Positions 48,201 to 55,051 are shown, numbered from the stretch's first letter. The stretch is DNA of 64,000 nucleotides from Beta vulgaris subsp. vulgaris (GCF_026745355.1 NC_079208.1:20742830-20806829), one strand, 5' to 3'. Translations and numbers: made by a program. The notes: generated from the sequence alone by a model not told the origin.

Positions 48201-51200
48201 GATCACTAGTCACACTACTTCAGACCAAAGCCTTTCATACTTCATTCTGATCATGAAGCCTTAAAGTACATCCATGGACAACAGAAAGCTCAACCATAGA
48301 CATGCTAAATGGGTGGAGTTTCTCCAATCTTTCACATATTCCTCAATACAAGGTAAGTCCAATGTGGTGGCAGATGCACTATCTAGGCGTTCCTACTTGT
48401 TGACTATTGTGGATGCACAAGTGTTTAGGTTTGAACACTTGAAGGAGTTATATAAGGAGGATGCTGATTTTGGGGAGAAACTAGCTCATCGAGAGGGTCT
48501 ATATGTGGTTCATGAGGGTTTCCTATTTAAAGGAAACAAATTGTGTGTGCCTAAGTGTGGAGTGAGAGGTCTACTTGTGAGGGAGGTGCATAGTGGAGGT
48601 GTGGCTGGTCATTTTGGAGTGCCAAGAGTAACTTTCATAAGGGTCTCTATACATATTTACCAGTGCCTAACCAACCTTGGGACAGTGTAAGCATGGATTT
48701 CATAATAGTGTTGCCTCGTACTCAAAGAGGGAAAGATGCCATAATGGAAGTTGTGGATCGTTTCCCTATGGTGGCTGACTTTGTTCCTATGCATAAGACT
48801 AATGATGCAACACATGTAGTGGACTTGTACTTTCGAGAGATCATTAGACTATATGCCATTCCAAGGAGCATTGTGTCTTATAAGGATTCTAAATTTCTAA
48901 GTCACTTTTGGAGGTGTTTGTGGCGCATGGTTGGTACTAAGTTGCTCTTTAGTACTAGTCATCACCCTCAAACAACTGAGGTCATCAATCGAACTTTGGG
49001 GTCTTTATTAAAAAGGCTTGGTTAGTAAGACACAAAAGGATTGGTCATCAAGCTAGTTCATGCAAAGTTTGCTTATAATAGGGCACACTCATCTATTACA
49101 TCTCATTCTCCATTTGAGGTAGTTTATGGTGTTAATCCTTTGCTTCCTCTTGAATTTATTGCTGTGTCTTAGCATGATATATATACGGATGCAAAAAAGA
49201 GGTTCGAAGCATTCAACTGGACTTCTGAGCAAGTGAAGGCTAGGATTGAGAAGATGAACATCCAATACAAGACAAGAGCTAACAAAGGGTGCAAGCAGCA
49301 TAGATTCAAAGTTGGTGATCTTGTATGGATACAATTGAGGAAGAAAAGGTTCCCCACCAAAAGGAAGAACAAGCTAATGCCTCGAGCAGATGGTCCATTT
49401 GAGGTCATTGGAGTCATTGGAAATAGTGCTTACACGATAGACTTACTAAGTTTGGGAATGTAAGTGCTACCTTCAATGTAGGGGATTTGTCTCCTTACTA
49501 TGATGATGAGAATTTGAGGGCAAATTCTTTTGTGGAGGGGGAGAATGATGCGGATGCAAAGACAATTGTTCTACATGAGCCTATTGACTTGATCTTTGAT
49601 ACTCTAGGGTTTGAAATCAAGTGAAAGAATCAAGTCTTGGCATGTGTGGTGACTTGGCTAGTGGAAGAAGGCGTGGGAATGGAGTAAAGAAGAATCCTAG
49701 TTATGTTAGGATTTATTCTTGCTTGCTACATAGAATCCTAGTTTTGTTAGGATTGCTATGTTATTATATATATATCTAGTAGATAGATTTTATAGTTAAT
49801 TAGGATAAACATGTGATAAACATGTTAGAACAGCCGTGTGATTAGAGGATAGGATTAGCTTAATTCTTATCTTGTTGTTAGCTTAAATCTTGTCTAGTTT
49901 TGTTATGTTTATCTTAGTCGAAATTGTAGCCTATATAAAAGGCGTTCCATTCATTAATAAAACTTAGATTTTGTTTTGTGTTTTAAACATACTTGTGATT
50001 ATTGTTTTGTTTGAGCGATAAGCTAATCAAACCATTAAAGACTTTTCACGAGTGTTAAGTTTTTAGTGCTAAACATTAATTTGAGGAGTGTTATTAAGAG
50101 TGTTTAGATTCTTTTGTTGAAGTTTCAGGAGTGATCTTGAATTAAGAAATATCCTTGTTCTTGTTCGACTATATCATTGGTTCTCACTCGATTCTTGGAT
50201 TGCATAAGTTCAAGATTCTAATTCATACTTGGTTATTAAGCTTATTAGTTTATTAATCATATCAACTGCACAACCTTCGCGGACTACTAGCTTGACCATC
50301 GCATAACATTCGCATACCACCAGCGCCCTGCATGACCTCCAGACGCCAGCCCCCACTGCACGACCACCAACCACCTTCTCTTTCTCTTTCGATCTCCTCC
50401 TTTCTTTATGGTTAGTTCGTCAACCATCAGCCACCAGCACCTTCTTTTTCATCAACCTACTACCACGAGAGAGAAGGAAATCGGGTTTTCAGAACGAGCT
50501 ACCCAAATTTTCCTGATGAGGTGAGCTATAAAACAGGATAGAAAAGATGTTACTTAGAGGAAGGAGGGTGGTCGTGTTCAAGGGATAGAGAAGAAGAGAG
50601 GTGAGAAAAGTGGGTTTGCAAAGTAGTTAAAAATATGGATAGATTCGTTTTGGAGCCGGATACATAGGATCTGCAATATCTGGATATGGGTCCCAATTTT
50701 TCTTACATGTCGGGTCGAGGGTGGATTCGGATCCAGCCTCTAAACGTATCTAGATCCTTAAAGGATCCGGTGTCCAGATCTATTTTCATCCCAAGCCGCG
50801 ATCGTGGAAATGATTGAAGTTTCGTGGGTATGGAACAAATACATTCAATGTGGATCGCGTTGCGATTTTTCGCCAGCAAATTTGGTATTATTGTCTTTTT
50901 TAGGTGTTTTACTAAATATACCCAATATTATGATAGTAGAATAATAGATTGTCAATTGGTAATGTTTAATAAAAAATTTGTATCTCCTACTTTATCATAC
51001 TACTATTTTCAGCGTATTTATTATTTTAAAATAAGAGTTGTTTTTTCTCGTCTAAACCACTATAGATCCTAGGATTGTTGTTTGCTTCCTCTTCTTTCTA
51101 TGTGTTTCTTTTTATGTCAATTTATGCCATTACGAGGGTTGGTGTAGGGAGCAATGGGTAGCATAAATATCTTTGAAAATAAGTATGAAAAGTAGATTCT

Positions 51201-53860
51201 TGATACGATAAATACAGGCGATGCACACTTCCCACAGTTCGTTAGGCCAAAATTTGGACTTATTTAATTCCACCGGTTTGAAGTGGTTATATTCAATTCT
51301 CCAAAGTCAAAAAGACAATATAGGCGAACCAAATTGATTTGCCCGTTTTTCTAACCATGGATATCAGAGAGAAAAATGATACATCTATAATTTCTATATA
51401 AAATATGAATGCAATTAAATTAATACGTGCTATATATATATATATATAAAATAACGAACTAAAAATTTAATATGCTTTAATTATTTCTCCTATTAATTTT
51501 CCTTTTCTTTTATATTGTTTACATTCCTACTTTTACTCCGTACATTACAGATGATACAGTATTTGTATATGTCTAGTTTAGCATTTTCTTTTAAGGAGCT
51601 GGGTTCATTGGGAAAGCTTGGTTAAAACATCGTATTCATTTTGCTATTATCATATACTTCATTCTAAAATAAGTGAAACATTTCTCTCAAAAAGCTCACA
51701 TAAAAGTGAGAAATGTTTCACTTATTTCATAACGAAAGAAGTATATGTTTTCCTTTTGTCAAAGTTTTCCTGTGTTCAATTATGGTAAAATTCTATGTAG
51801 ACATTATATTTTGACTTGCATAATTTGACATTGAAATTTGCCTTCCACATTACTGATATTGGTTAGACATGTGAAATTGTGAATATTGGCATTGTCACAC
51901 GCATCTGACATGTAAATATTGGCATTCTCTTTTCAGTGTTGGACAGAAGTACATCTACACAGGTTCAAATGATGGCAGTGTGTATATATACGATTTGGTA
52001 CGTCATTTAACTATCATCTTGGCCCTATTTTATAAGTTGCTCCCTGGTAACCTTATTGACTTGGCTGAGATAACTTGGGTGAAGTGAACAGGTTCGAATA
52101 ATGGCAGTGTGTATAAATGAACATGCAGCAAAATTTTAATGACGATAGTTACCTGGTCGAATAAATTAGAATGGCTCAATTAACTTCCCATGCCTCCTGT
52201 TTCTAGTGAAGCTATGAGCAATCAACTTATATAAATTCAAGGGTCGGATGAAAATAGTCTCTCTACATTACTTGGGGTTAAGCTACATACTTTTAACCCT
52301 CACTTATCAGTGTAGGTAAAATCTCATTAGAGGGATTGTCATTATGGTGTACATTGTAGGAAAAATGTTCAATGTGATAGTAAAGAGTCTCTTGTGTACC
52401 AGTCCAGCAGAGGCACCTTACTGGGAGCTTTTATGGTGTTGAGAACATTTTATTCTGATATTGAATGGCGAATAATACAGTAATGATTTTGCGTGCACTG
52501 TTTTGTTTCTGGGGTTTAGGATTTATGTCAACCTTGCCTACTTTTCTGGAAAAAACCAACTATAAATATCCTACAAGTCTTTTTTCATTTCTCGAGAGAG
52601 GCGAACCTCCTTCTTCTTCCTCGTGCAAGTGAGTAGTTAGTAGGTCAATCCGCTCTTAGCCTTTGCTTTCGCCCCCCCATTCGTGAACCAGCTCTTTGCT
52701 TGTGTTGAAGAAAAGGAAACCCCAACGACCAAGTACTCCATAGAAAAGCATTTCTTTAAAAATGAAACAAACCTCATTCTCTTGTTCCCTCCCGAAAAAC
52801 AGCAGGTCTCCTCTTTGCTTAGCCGTGGGCCATCCAGGATCACTCAGCTCGTCGTGAATTAAGGAATGCGCCAATTCAGGAATTTCCGAATGTAAAATCA
52901 TGCAATACTTGGTATTCTCTTCAATCGGAGAAGAAAGTCTATTTCGTACACCTGTCTATGGACGGAGTAAAAAGTGGAGTCTTGGTCAGAGCAAGTTGCC
53001 CTATTTTATTACTAGACATAATGGGGAGACTGGTCGTAGATTCAAATCCTACTTGGGGAGAATCTATAGTTCTCAACTACTCTACTGATCCAAAAGATGT
53101 GGAGTTTTAACTCTGGGTTACGCTGCTTGATAATCCGATCGAAAAGAAATCAGTGGGGCCATGCCGGTACGACTCCCAAAAATTCTGGTTCCGGCCACCC
53201 ATCCATATTTTTTCCTTCCCTCTGGCACAGGAAGGGGCACTGTTAAAGCGGACACTCTTTCACGTACTGAGAGAGTGTCCGCAAGGCAGGCCGCATAAAC
53301 ATCCATAAGCCCGAAGAGATGAATAAGCTGGTGGGTGGAGCACCATGTAGGATTTCATAGGAAGATCTGTGATCTAGAAGTGGTGTAGGTTGGTTATTGA
53401 TAACAATAACAGCCGTATGAAAAGCTTCTGAATGATATTTATAAAGTTTCAGTTCCAGGTAACCTTTTAATGGTGGTAGTAGTAAATGAATTGTCCTTAA
53501 CAATATGGTGGTCTATTGCTCACTCTTCACAGGTTGCCTAATCTTCTAACAATATGGTGGTCTAAAAGATTAGGCAATTTACTACTAACTTGTTGCCTAA
53601 CAATATGGTGGTCTAAAAGATTAGGCAACTCCTTAACAATATGGTGGTCTATTGTTCACTCTTCACAGGTAACCGGAGTAGTAGTAGCAAAGCTCGACCA
53701 TCATATGTCTGCTGTGAGAGACTGCAGTTGGCACCCTAGTTACCCAATGATTGTTAGCTCATCTTGGGACGGGAGTGTTGCAAAGTGGGAGTTTCCTGGA
53801 AGTGATGAAATGCCTGCAACTTCGAGGGGCGAAAGAGGAGAATGGAGAGGTTACATGTGA
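20855..53860 (+). CDS. LEC14B-like WD40-repeat protein (DCAF11/WDR23 family), nine coding exons
   Basis: Joined exons 20855-21283, 21404-21523, 21656-21733, 25022-25198, 27404-27481, 32162-32337, 41859-42017, 51937-51997 and 53669-53860 give one open frame of 489 codons. All introns are GT-AG. The first Met reads [10 protein letters not shown]; the Met at 20891 (MGQYVSQLE) looks more like the family start and gives 477 residues. A basic, acidic-flanked N-terminus (about residues 1-110) precedes a WD40 propeller. WDxR motifs typical of CUL4-DDB1 substrate receptors occur at about 296-299 (WDRR) and 342-345 (WDVR). The C-terminal blade has DCSWHP and SSSWDG. By family, it is a likely receptor of a CUL4-DDB1 ubiquitin ligase in nucleus or cytosol; the plant substrate is unknown. 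Length and exon logic suggest it is functional despite introns up to 9.9 kb. The family call is firm, the ligase role is inferred. Confidence 0.93.
21404..21523 (+). CDS. LEC14B-like gene, coding exon 2
   Basis: 40 codons starting [15 protein letters not shown] after TGTAG and ending SPDQQYL before GTGAGT. It completes blade 1 and carries the [10 protein letters not shown] motif of the family. Confidence 0.92.
21656..21733 (+). CDS. LEC14B-like gene, coding exon 3
   Basis: 26 codons, [15 protein letters not shown] to ATESLANVT, between TTGCAG and GTATGG. Phase 0 on both sides. Confidence 0.92.
22154..22478. mobile_element. MITE-like element in intron 3
   Basis: Ends form an inverted repeat GGGCATGCTTTG...CAAACATGCCC, with a smaller inner inverted repeat (GGAAATGATTACC / GGAAATCATTCCCC). 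The flanks TTT/TAA do not give a clean duplication, so the superfamily (Tourist-like or other) is open. Confidence 0.5.
24428..24801 (+). repeat. 187-bp tandem duplication
   Basis: Two copies starting TTGGCATTGGAATTCTC at 24428 and 24615 are almost identical (one visible difference, GTTAGG versus GTCAGG), so the duplication is recent. It lies about 220 bp before the exon 4 acceptor. Confidence 0.93.
25022..25198 (+). CDS. LEC14B-like gene, coding exon 4
   Basis: 59 codons from [13 protein letters not shown] to LRISAHT, acceptor TTGTGCAG, donor ACA|GTATGC. It encodes a full WD40 blade: [26 protein letters not shown] is cut short here by format, with GTSDD and YVYDLEA as its hallmark ends. Confidence 0.92.
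25199..27403 (+). other. Intron 4 (2.2 kb)
   Basis: GT-AG intron, pyrimidine-rich at its start. I see no LTR, terminal inverted repeat or conserved coding frame. The interior (25400-27100) is less AT-rich than neighbouring introns and might be an old unrecognised insertion. Confidence 0.7.
27404..27481 (+). CDS. LEC14B-like gene, coding exon 5
   Basis: 26 codons, [16 protein letters not shown] to GSDDNLCK, between GTGCAG and AAG|GTAAAC. It is the front of the blade that ends with the first WDRR motif in exon 6. Confidence 0.92.
27780..28520 (+). repeat. Decayed dispersed repeat, copy 1 (intron 5)
   Basis: Shares long imperfect blocks with 50790-51370 in intron 7, for example AGATC.CA..GGTTGTTGTTTGC, TCTTGATACG, CCAAAAT.TG.CTTATTTAA and TGAATTGATT/AAATTGATT. 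It is probably an old transposon; the class is not identifiable. Confidence 0.6.
28536..29068. mobile_element. hAT-like MITE in intron 5
   Basis: Starts TAGGGATGACAA and ends TTGCCATCCCTA (terminal inverted repeats with one mismatch). The direct repeat ATGAT abuts both ends (28531-28535, 29069-29073); extended to 8 bp it is CTTATGAT versus CTAATGAT if the end is placed slightly differently. The interior is rich in TCGGAGTCGGAT-type repeats. Confidence 0.72.
29070..29327. mobile_element. Foldback (long inverted repeat) element
   Basis: TGATAAACCTCGAACAGG at 29070 pairs with CCTGTTAGAGGTTTATCA ending 29327, and pairing continues through TTTGTGAC/GTCACA and TTTGTGTAT-type sequence, so most of the 258 bp can fold on itself. 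The hAT-like MITE sits exactly at its left tip. Class unknown. Confidence 0.6.
30124..30598 (+). repeat. 232-bp tandem pair in intron 5
   Basis: GAGTCTTCATGCC.AAAAAGTTGTTACGATGGTCCAACA recurs at 30132 and 30364 (shown here with a variable base), followed by ACCTAGCTAAATCGCGCAAT in both. The copies have diverged by substitutions and small indels, so it is older than the intron 3 pair. Confidence 0.85.
32162..32337 (+). CDS. LEC14B-like gene, coding exon 6
   Basis: 58 codons plus 2 bases (TG), acceptor TTGTAG, donor CTTG|GTATGT. It holds both WDxR motifs: VWDRR directly at its start and LWDVRKM near its end, with the blade [10 protein letters not shown] and SNGKDQCIK between. The codon split TG|T is completed by exon 7. 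Confidence 0.92.
32395..33003 (-). pseudogene. Copia RNase H domain remnant
   Basis: Reads [21 protein letters not shown], shortened here to its hallmark GYTDSNY, then [18 protein letters not shown] and [12 protein letters not shown], the classic end of plant Ty1/copia polyproteins, followed by [14 protein letters not shown] frameshift near the N-terminal side and the loss of the RT core show decay. Confidence 0.9.
33004..33328 (-). pseudogene. Gypsy gag fragment
   Basis: Minus-strand translation gives [34 protein letters not shown] and SMWYENLK, the typical plant gypsy gag (retrotrans_gag) pattern, then after a frameshift near 33105 KKRFLSSDF and [11 protein letters not shown]. It ends abruptly at the junction with copia. 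Confidence 0.85.
33895..34496 (-). repeat. LTR of the nested gypsy fragment
   Basis: Ends TGATG...CATCA form a short inverted repeat. The PBS starts two bases inside. The outer flank joins copia integrase sequence. No second LTR copy is present in the window. Confidence 0.75.
34540..34997 (-). pseudogene. Copia integrase remnant
   Basis: Minus-strand frames contain [48 protein letters not shown] and [13 protein letters not shown], i.e. the DDE integrase core with its first and second acidic positions in place, then PKTFWP after a frameshift. Interrupted on its N-terminal side by the MULE at 35007. Confidence 0.9.
35007..38670. mobile_element. MULE inserted in copia, 9-bp TSD TTTTGGAAA
   Basis: Terminal inverted repeats over 100 bp (GGAAAATTTGTTAGTAAATA... 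/ ...TATTTATTAACAAATTTCC) are bounded by perfect 9-bp duplications TTTTGGAAA at 34998-35006 and 38671-38679, the Mutator hallmark. The insertion splits the copia frame at a FPKG motif. No transposase gene is present: the interior is three long tandem units, so the element is non-autonomous. Confidence 0.9.
35604..38516 (+). repeat. Three tandem units of about 940 bp inside the MULE
   Basis: CGGCAAGCATA.TCTCATCTTCACC recurs at 35604, 36545 and 37483 (offsets 941 and 938). Each unit includes a CACGTGAGAGTTAGAAGAG block, a CCGTACCCGTTTTCAGAAAT block and a proline-rich-looking CCACCACC stretch. Each also holds an inverted pair of about 60 bp around CCCTATATATAAGTTTATATTCT. The third unit has an additional 153-bp internal duplication (about 37978-38283). 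A GGGGAA minisatellite in the unit grows from one to five copies. Confidence 0.9.
38680..39206 (-). pseudogene. Copia protease / GAG-pre-integrase remnant
   Basis: Minus-strand reading gives [16 protein letters not shown] and [15 protein letters not shown] (copia pre-protease to protease end), then [33 protein letters not shown] and [10 protein letters not shown], the zinc-binding H-H-C-C part of GAG-pre-integrase. Several stops interrupt it. Confidence 0.85.
39207..39586 (-). repeat. 5' LTR and primer-binding site of the copia element
   Basis: LTR 39221-39586 on the plus strand reads TGATATGTAA...GGGTATATCA, with inverted TGATAT/ATATCA tips. The primer-binding site TGGTATCAGAGCC is at 39207-39219, complementary to the 3' end of initiator Met tRNA as in most plant copia elements. 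Confidence 0.85.
39877..40998. mobile_element. MULE-like MITE in intron 6
   Basis: About 75-bp terminal inverted repeats (GGGAATAATCCGACCTTTGG near 39890; its reverse complement ending near 40987; both continue through TTAACTCAATAAA.TCCC). Flanks AAAACAAAG (39868-39876) and AAAACAAAA (40999-41007) match at 8 of 9 positions. No coding content. Confidence 0.7.
41859..42017 (+). CDS. LEC14B-like gene, coding exon 7
   Basis: One base completing the split Cys codon, 52 codons, then AG of a split Ser codon. Holds the family hallmark [29 protein letters not shown] and CYFSPES. Acceptor ATCTACAG at 41858. An upstream TCTACAG at 41827 would bring a stop codon at once, so 41858 is the functional one. 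Donor TCTAG|GTGAGT. Confidence 0.93.
42405..43493 (+). mobile_element. Composite Helitron (two 5' ends, one 3' end), + copy
   Basis: Helitron 5' ends TCTCTATTA.ATAAG.GAAGGG follow an A at 42405 and again at 42991. One 3' end follows at 43493: hairpin-like GTACGCATCGCGTGC, A-rich spacer, CTAG|T. The inner element (503 bp) is complete; the outer unit lacks its own 3' end. The whole arrangement recurs inverted at 55826-57007. No coding potential, so non-autonomous. Confidence 0.8.
43494..44941 (+). other. Spacer with CpG-rich short repeats
   Basis: Mostly AT-rich, but 43990-44480 is rich in CG and repeats CGTTCCCGCGACAACGTGAG and CGTTACA-type words several times. It resembles no gene. Possibly an old hAT-like or other DNA element; its edges are unclear. 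Confidence 0.45.
44942..45177 (+). repeat. Truncated 5' LTR with internal duplication
   Basis: Only the last 215-235 bp match the 3' LTR. The segment from TTGCATAAGTTCAAGATTCTA to CATATCAAGTGG occurs twice in a row (about 45044-45112 and 45113-45182). The first copy already ends with the LTR/PBS junction, so the duplication arose across that junction. Confidence 0.75.
45453..46600 (+). pseudogene. Gypsy gag
   Basis: Starts [18 protein letters not shown] with a heptad-like helical N-terminus, then [37 protein letters not shown] and [14 protein letters not shown] of the retrotrans_gag domain. A stop falls after VCDY (45810) and after IEEKE (46098). The zinc knuckle near 46385 begins CFKCQG but then loses frame. 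Confidence 0.88.
46637..48400 (+). pseudogene. Gypsy protease, reverse transcriptase and RNase H
   Basis: Protease core [13 protein letters not shown] near 46665, with stops after. RT in a long frame (46945-47871): [52 protein letters not shown] and the catalytic YLDD box ([12 protein letters not shown], about 47638-47673). A frameshift follows at about 47820. RNase [29 protein letters not shown] and YAIVRALDH then a stop, [11 protein letters not shown], and ADALSRR. Known role: copying element RNA to DNA; here inactive. Confidence 0.93.
48410..49622 (+). pseudogene. Gypsy integrase with GPY/F-type C-terminus
   Basis: [12 protein letters not shown] marks the zinc-binding N-terminal part; the region after it is shortened, joining to [18 protein letters not shown] core: MDFI (first D) and [11 protein letters not shown] (second D), then [16 protein letters not shown] (E). 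A stop at about 49024 and frameshifts follow. The C-terminus has [13 protein letters not shown] and [19 protein letters not shown] sequence and reads about 75 bp into the 3' LTR before a stop at 49622. Confidence 0.88.
49546..50264 (+). repeat. 3' LTR of the gypsy element
   Basis: 719 bp, TGATGCGGATGC...ATCATATCA, after a polypurine tract. A TATA-like CCTATATAAAAGGCG near 49930 and AATAAAAC (about 49955) could be its promoter and polyadenylation signal. Confidence 0.85.
50265..51656 (+). other. Intron 7 tail with dispersed repeat copy 2
   Basis: 50790-51370 is the counterpart of the intron 5 dispersed repeat at 27780-28520. 50640-50780 is rich in GGATC/GGATCC words like the hAT-type MITEs. 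An (AT)n run lies at 51431-51448. No gene seen; the frame at 50824-51072 is not supported. Confidence 0.55.
51657..51741. mobile_element. Stowaway-like MITE (85 bp)
   Basis: Almost a full hairpin: CTTCATTCTAAAATAAGTGA and AAACATTTCTC pair with GAGAAATGTTTCACTTATTT and its continuation to GAAAGAAG. TA flanks both ends (51655-51656, 51742-51743), as for Tc1/mariner-type Stowaway elements. It lies about 200 bp before the exon 8 acceptor. Confidence 0.8.
51937..51997 (+). CDS. LEC14B-like gene, coding exon 8
   Basis: T completing the split Ser codon, then 20 codons [20 protein letters not shown]. Acceptor TCTTTTCAG, donor TTG|GTACGT. It forms the D-A strands of the penultimate blade. Only 61 bp long between introns of 9.9 and 1.7 kb. 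Confidence 0.93.
52088..52118 (+). repeat. Partial duplicate of exon 8
   Basis: ACAGGTTCGAATAATGGCAG continuing to TGTGTATAAA closely repeats exon 8 (51958-51988, ACAGGTTCAAATGATGGCAG). Differences include the loss of the donor context and a TGA shortly after, so it cannot serve as an alternative exon. Confidence 0.8.
52900..53102 (+). pseudogene. Fragment resembling mitochondrial ccmFC (NUMT-like)
   Basis: In one frame the sequence reads [14 protein letters not shown], then [11 protein letters not shown] (about 52954-53030), which I recognise as close to an internal segment of plant mitochondrial ccmFC, a cytochrome c maturation protein. About 28 residues correspond. The flanks (52600-52900 and 53100-53240) have an organelle-like, less AT-rich base composition and a 79-81 aa minus-strand frame I cannot name. 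The resemblance is from memory and needs a search. If right, this is a piece of mitochondrial DNA in a nuclear intron. Confidence 0.5.
53243..53500 (-). pseudogene. Copia integrase/RT-linker scrap
   Basis: Minus-strand frame reads [20 protein letters not shown], then [18 protein letters not shown], the conserved region just after the copia integrase core (INR.PTPLL...SPYEILH). Downstream it loses the pattern. An 11-bp inverted repeat (GCGGACACTCT at 53248-53258, AGAGTGTCCGC at 53272-53282) lies at its lower edge. Confidence 0.75.
53490..53668 (+). repeat. Local tandem repeats with a duplicated splice acceptor
   Basis: AACAATATGGTGGTCT occurs four times (about 53499, 53548, 53597, 53636). AAAAGATTAGGCAA occurs twice. 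The acceptor block ATTG.TCACTCTTCACAGGT occurs at 53515 and 53651. Use of the upstream acceptor (cut after 53532) would read V-A-stop, so the downstream one at 53668 is needed for the WD40 C-terminus. Confidence 0.9.
53669..53860 (+). CDS. LEC14B-like gene, coding exon 9 and stop
   Basis: 63 codons plus [23 protein letters not shown], then [15 protein letters not shown] and VAKWEFPG, the last WD40 blade and a short polar tail ending EWRGYM. The frame continues open upstream through the tandem repeats, but the exon begins at the CACAG at 53668 to stay in phase with exon 8. Confidence 0.92.
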   Translation, partial: VTGVVVAKLDHHMSAVRDCSWHPSYPMIVSSSWDGSVAKWEFPGSDEMPATSRGERGEWRGYM

Positions 53861-54372
53861 TTGAAAGTTCCATCAGTGCTCATCGTTCATCTGATTTATA
53901 GTGCTATACCCATCTCTTGTTCAACATAAAGTACACAAATATTCGTGAGTTATAAATTGTGTAAAGAAAGATGCTTGATTCCTTGAACGTAAGACACACC
54001 AAATAAGATGATTATGGTATGATTCCAGCTTCTTGTAGTATAATCCTCATGATTTCATGTATATTGTAAATGAGTATTTATTGCAATAGTATTATCTTTT
54101 GTGAGTGGAGGTTTTCGGTGGCCATCCTTTGAAGACAATGGTCATCGAAAACACTAGTTATTCTTGATTTACATGTTGGTTTGAGTGCACGCCTAATCTA
54201 GTCATCGAAAACACTAGTTATTGTTGAGTGCGCACCTAATTCTATGCTTCAGATATAGATAGAATCCATCTTTCCTACCTTCTTTCTATTCTCTCTTTTT
54301 AAAATTGATCATATCAGATCACATGTTCAATATTCAAATTCTAACGTTAATTTATATGGGGAATTTAGATAT
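53861..54372 (+). other. 3'UTR and downstream spacer
   Basis: AT-rich. AATAAGATG (about 54002) and nearby T-rich sequence could direct polyadenylation, but no canonical AATAAA is seen. A short direct repeat GTCATCGAAAACACTAGTTATT lies at about 54130 and 54200. Confidence 0.45.
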
Positions 54373-54880
54373 TTCTATTACATACGTCTAAGGGGAGTTA
54401 TAGTATCCCTCTTTGAAAATATTTTTTAACCCTTCATTCAATAAAAAACGTGACTTATTAAAATTTCGAGCTTTTTATCAATTATAGTCCTTAATTTAAA
54501 ATTTGTATATGAAAGGAAGTTCAAAGTAGCTAAAATGAACTTTTATAAAAATATATGTAGTGAAAGAAAAAATTTATGATTGAAGACCAAACTAACATAT
54601 TGAAGCAATTTTCAAATCAATACAAAATCAAAGACAAAATTTTAATTTTATCTAAATTTTGAAATAAAATAACAATACCAACATCCATTAGTAAGTAATA
54701 AAAATAACAAGAAAATAACTTCTTTATCAAGTAATTTTTATATTTTGTATTTACACCACATAATATTTAATAAAAATTAATGATGATTATAAATTACACT
54801 CCTTTAAAATTACATTTAGATGAAATTTAATAATAATTGCCAAAATAATTCACGCACGCATCGCGTCCAGAAAAAAATAT
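54373..54880 (+). mobile_element. Degenerate short Helitron
   Basis: Begins TTCTATTACATACGTCTAAGGGGAG, shortened here to TTCTATTACATACG, and ends with CACGCACGCATCGCGTCCAG and an A-rich tail. Both ends resemble the Helitrons at 42991-43493 and 55826-56406, but the final CTAG is lost. Confidence 0.45.
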
Positions 54881-55051
54881 ATAATCCAAGTTAAGAACAT
54901 GTTATGTTATCGTATGACTTTGACTTTTCCACACCATTAAATTATACATACTAAAAATAAAATAAAAATAAGTGTGTTAAGACTTGAATACATAATTTCT
55001 CAGTTGAAACACATATGCACTAACCAAATAATCTATAATCTCATCTAAGTC

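Larger units (their letters stand above)
44942..50264 (+). mobile_element. Ty3/gypsy retrotransposon, degenerate, in intron 7
   Basis: 5' LTR remnant (to 45177), PBS TGGTATCAGTTTTCC (about 45181), gag from 45453, protease about 46637-46800, RT 47100-47830, RNase H 47950-48400, integrase 48540-49300, GPY/F-type module ([18 protein letters not shown] near 49391-49445), polypurine tract TGGAGGGGGAGAA (about 49533-49545) and 3' LTR 49546-50264. Order PR-RT-RH-INT marks Ty3/gypsy; the GPY/F module suggests a chromovirus-type clade. Numerous stops make it dead. It lies in the same orientation as the host gene. Confidence 0.92.
42018..51936 (+). other. Intron 7 (9.9 kb)
   Basis: Holds a composite Helitron (42405-43493), a CpG-rich short-repeat block (43990-44480), a gypsy element (44942-50264), the second copy of a dispersed repeat (50790-51370) and a Stowaway hairpin (51657-51741). 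42018-42404 is AT-rich with a short repeated phrase (ACATTCACAATATACCCT.AATGTTCCAAATATTCATCAT) seen twice (42168-42202, 42260-42297). Confidence 0.85.
51998..53668 (+). other. Intron 8 (1.7 kb)
   Basis: Contains an exon 8 fragment copy (52088-52118), a stretch resembling mitochondrial ccmFC (52900-53102), a copia integrase scrap (53243-53500) and local tandem repeats that duplicate the splice acceptor (53490-53668). 52120-52600 shows nothing recognised. Confidence 0.8.

Noticed and set aside
53000..53072. tRNA-like 3' half (GTAGATTCAAATCCTAC followed by TTGGGGAG)
   Set aside because: No matching D-arm, anticodon stem or acceptor partner; the segment reads as protein-like sequence resembling ccmFC, so the T-arm look is chance.
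53516..53668. N-terminal extension of exon 9 with repeated [11 protein letters not shown]
   Set aside because: Open by chance through tandem repeats; the family sequence and splice phase start at 53669.
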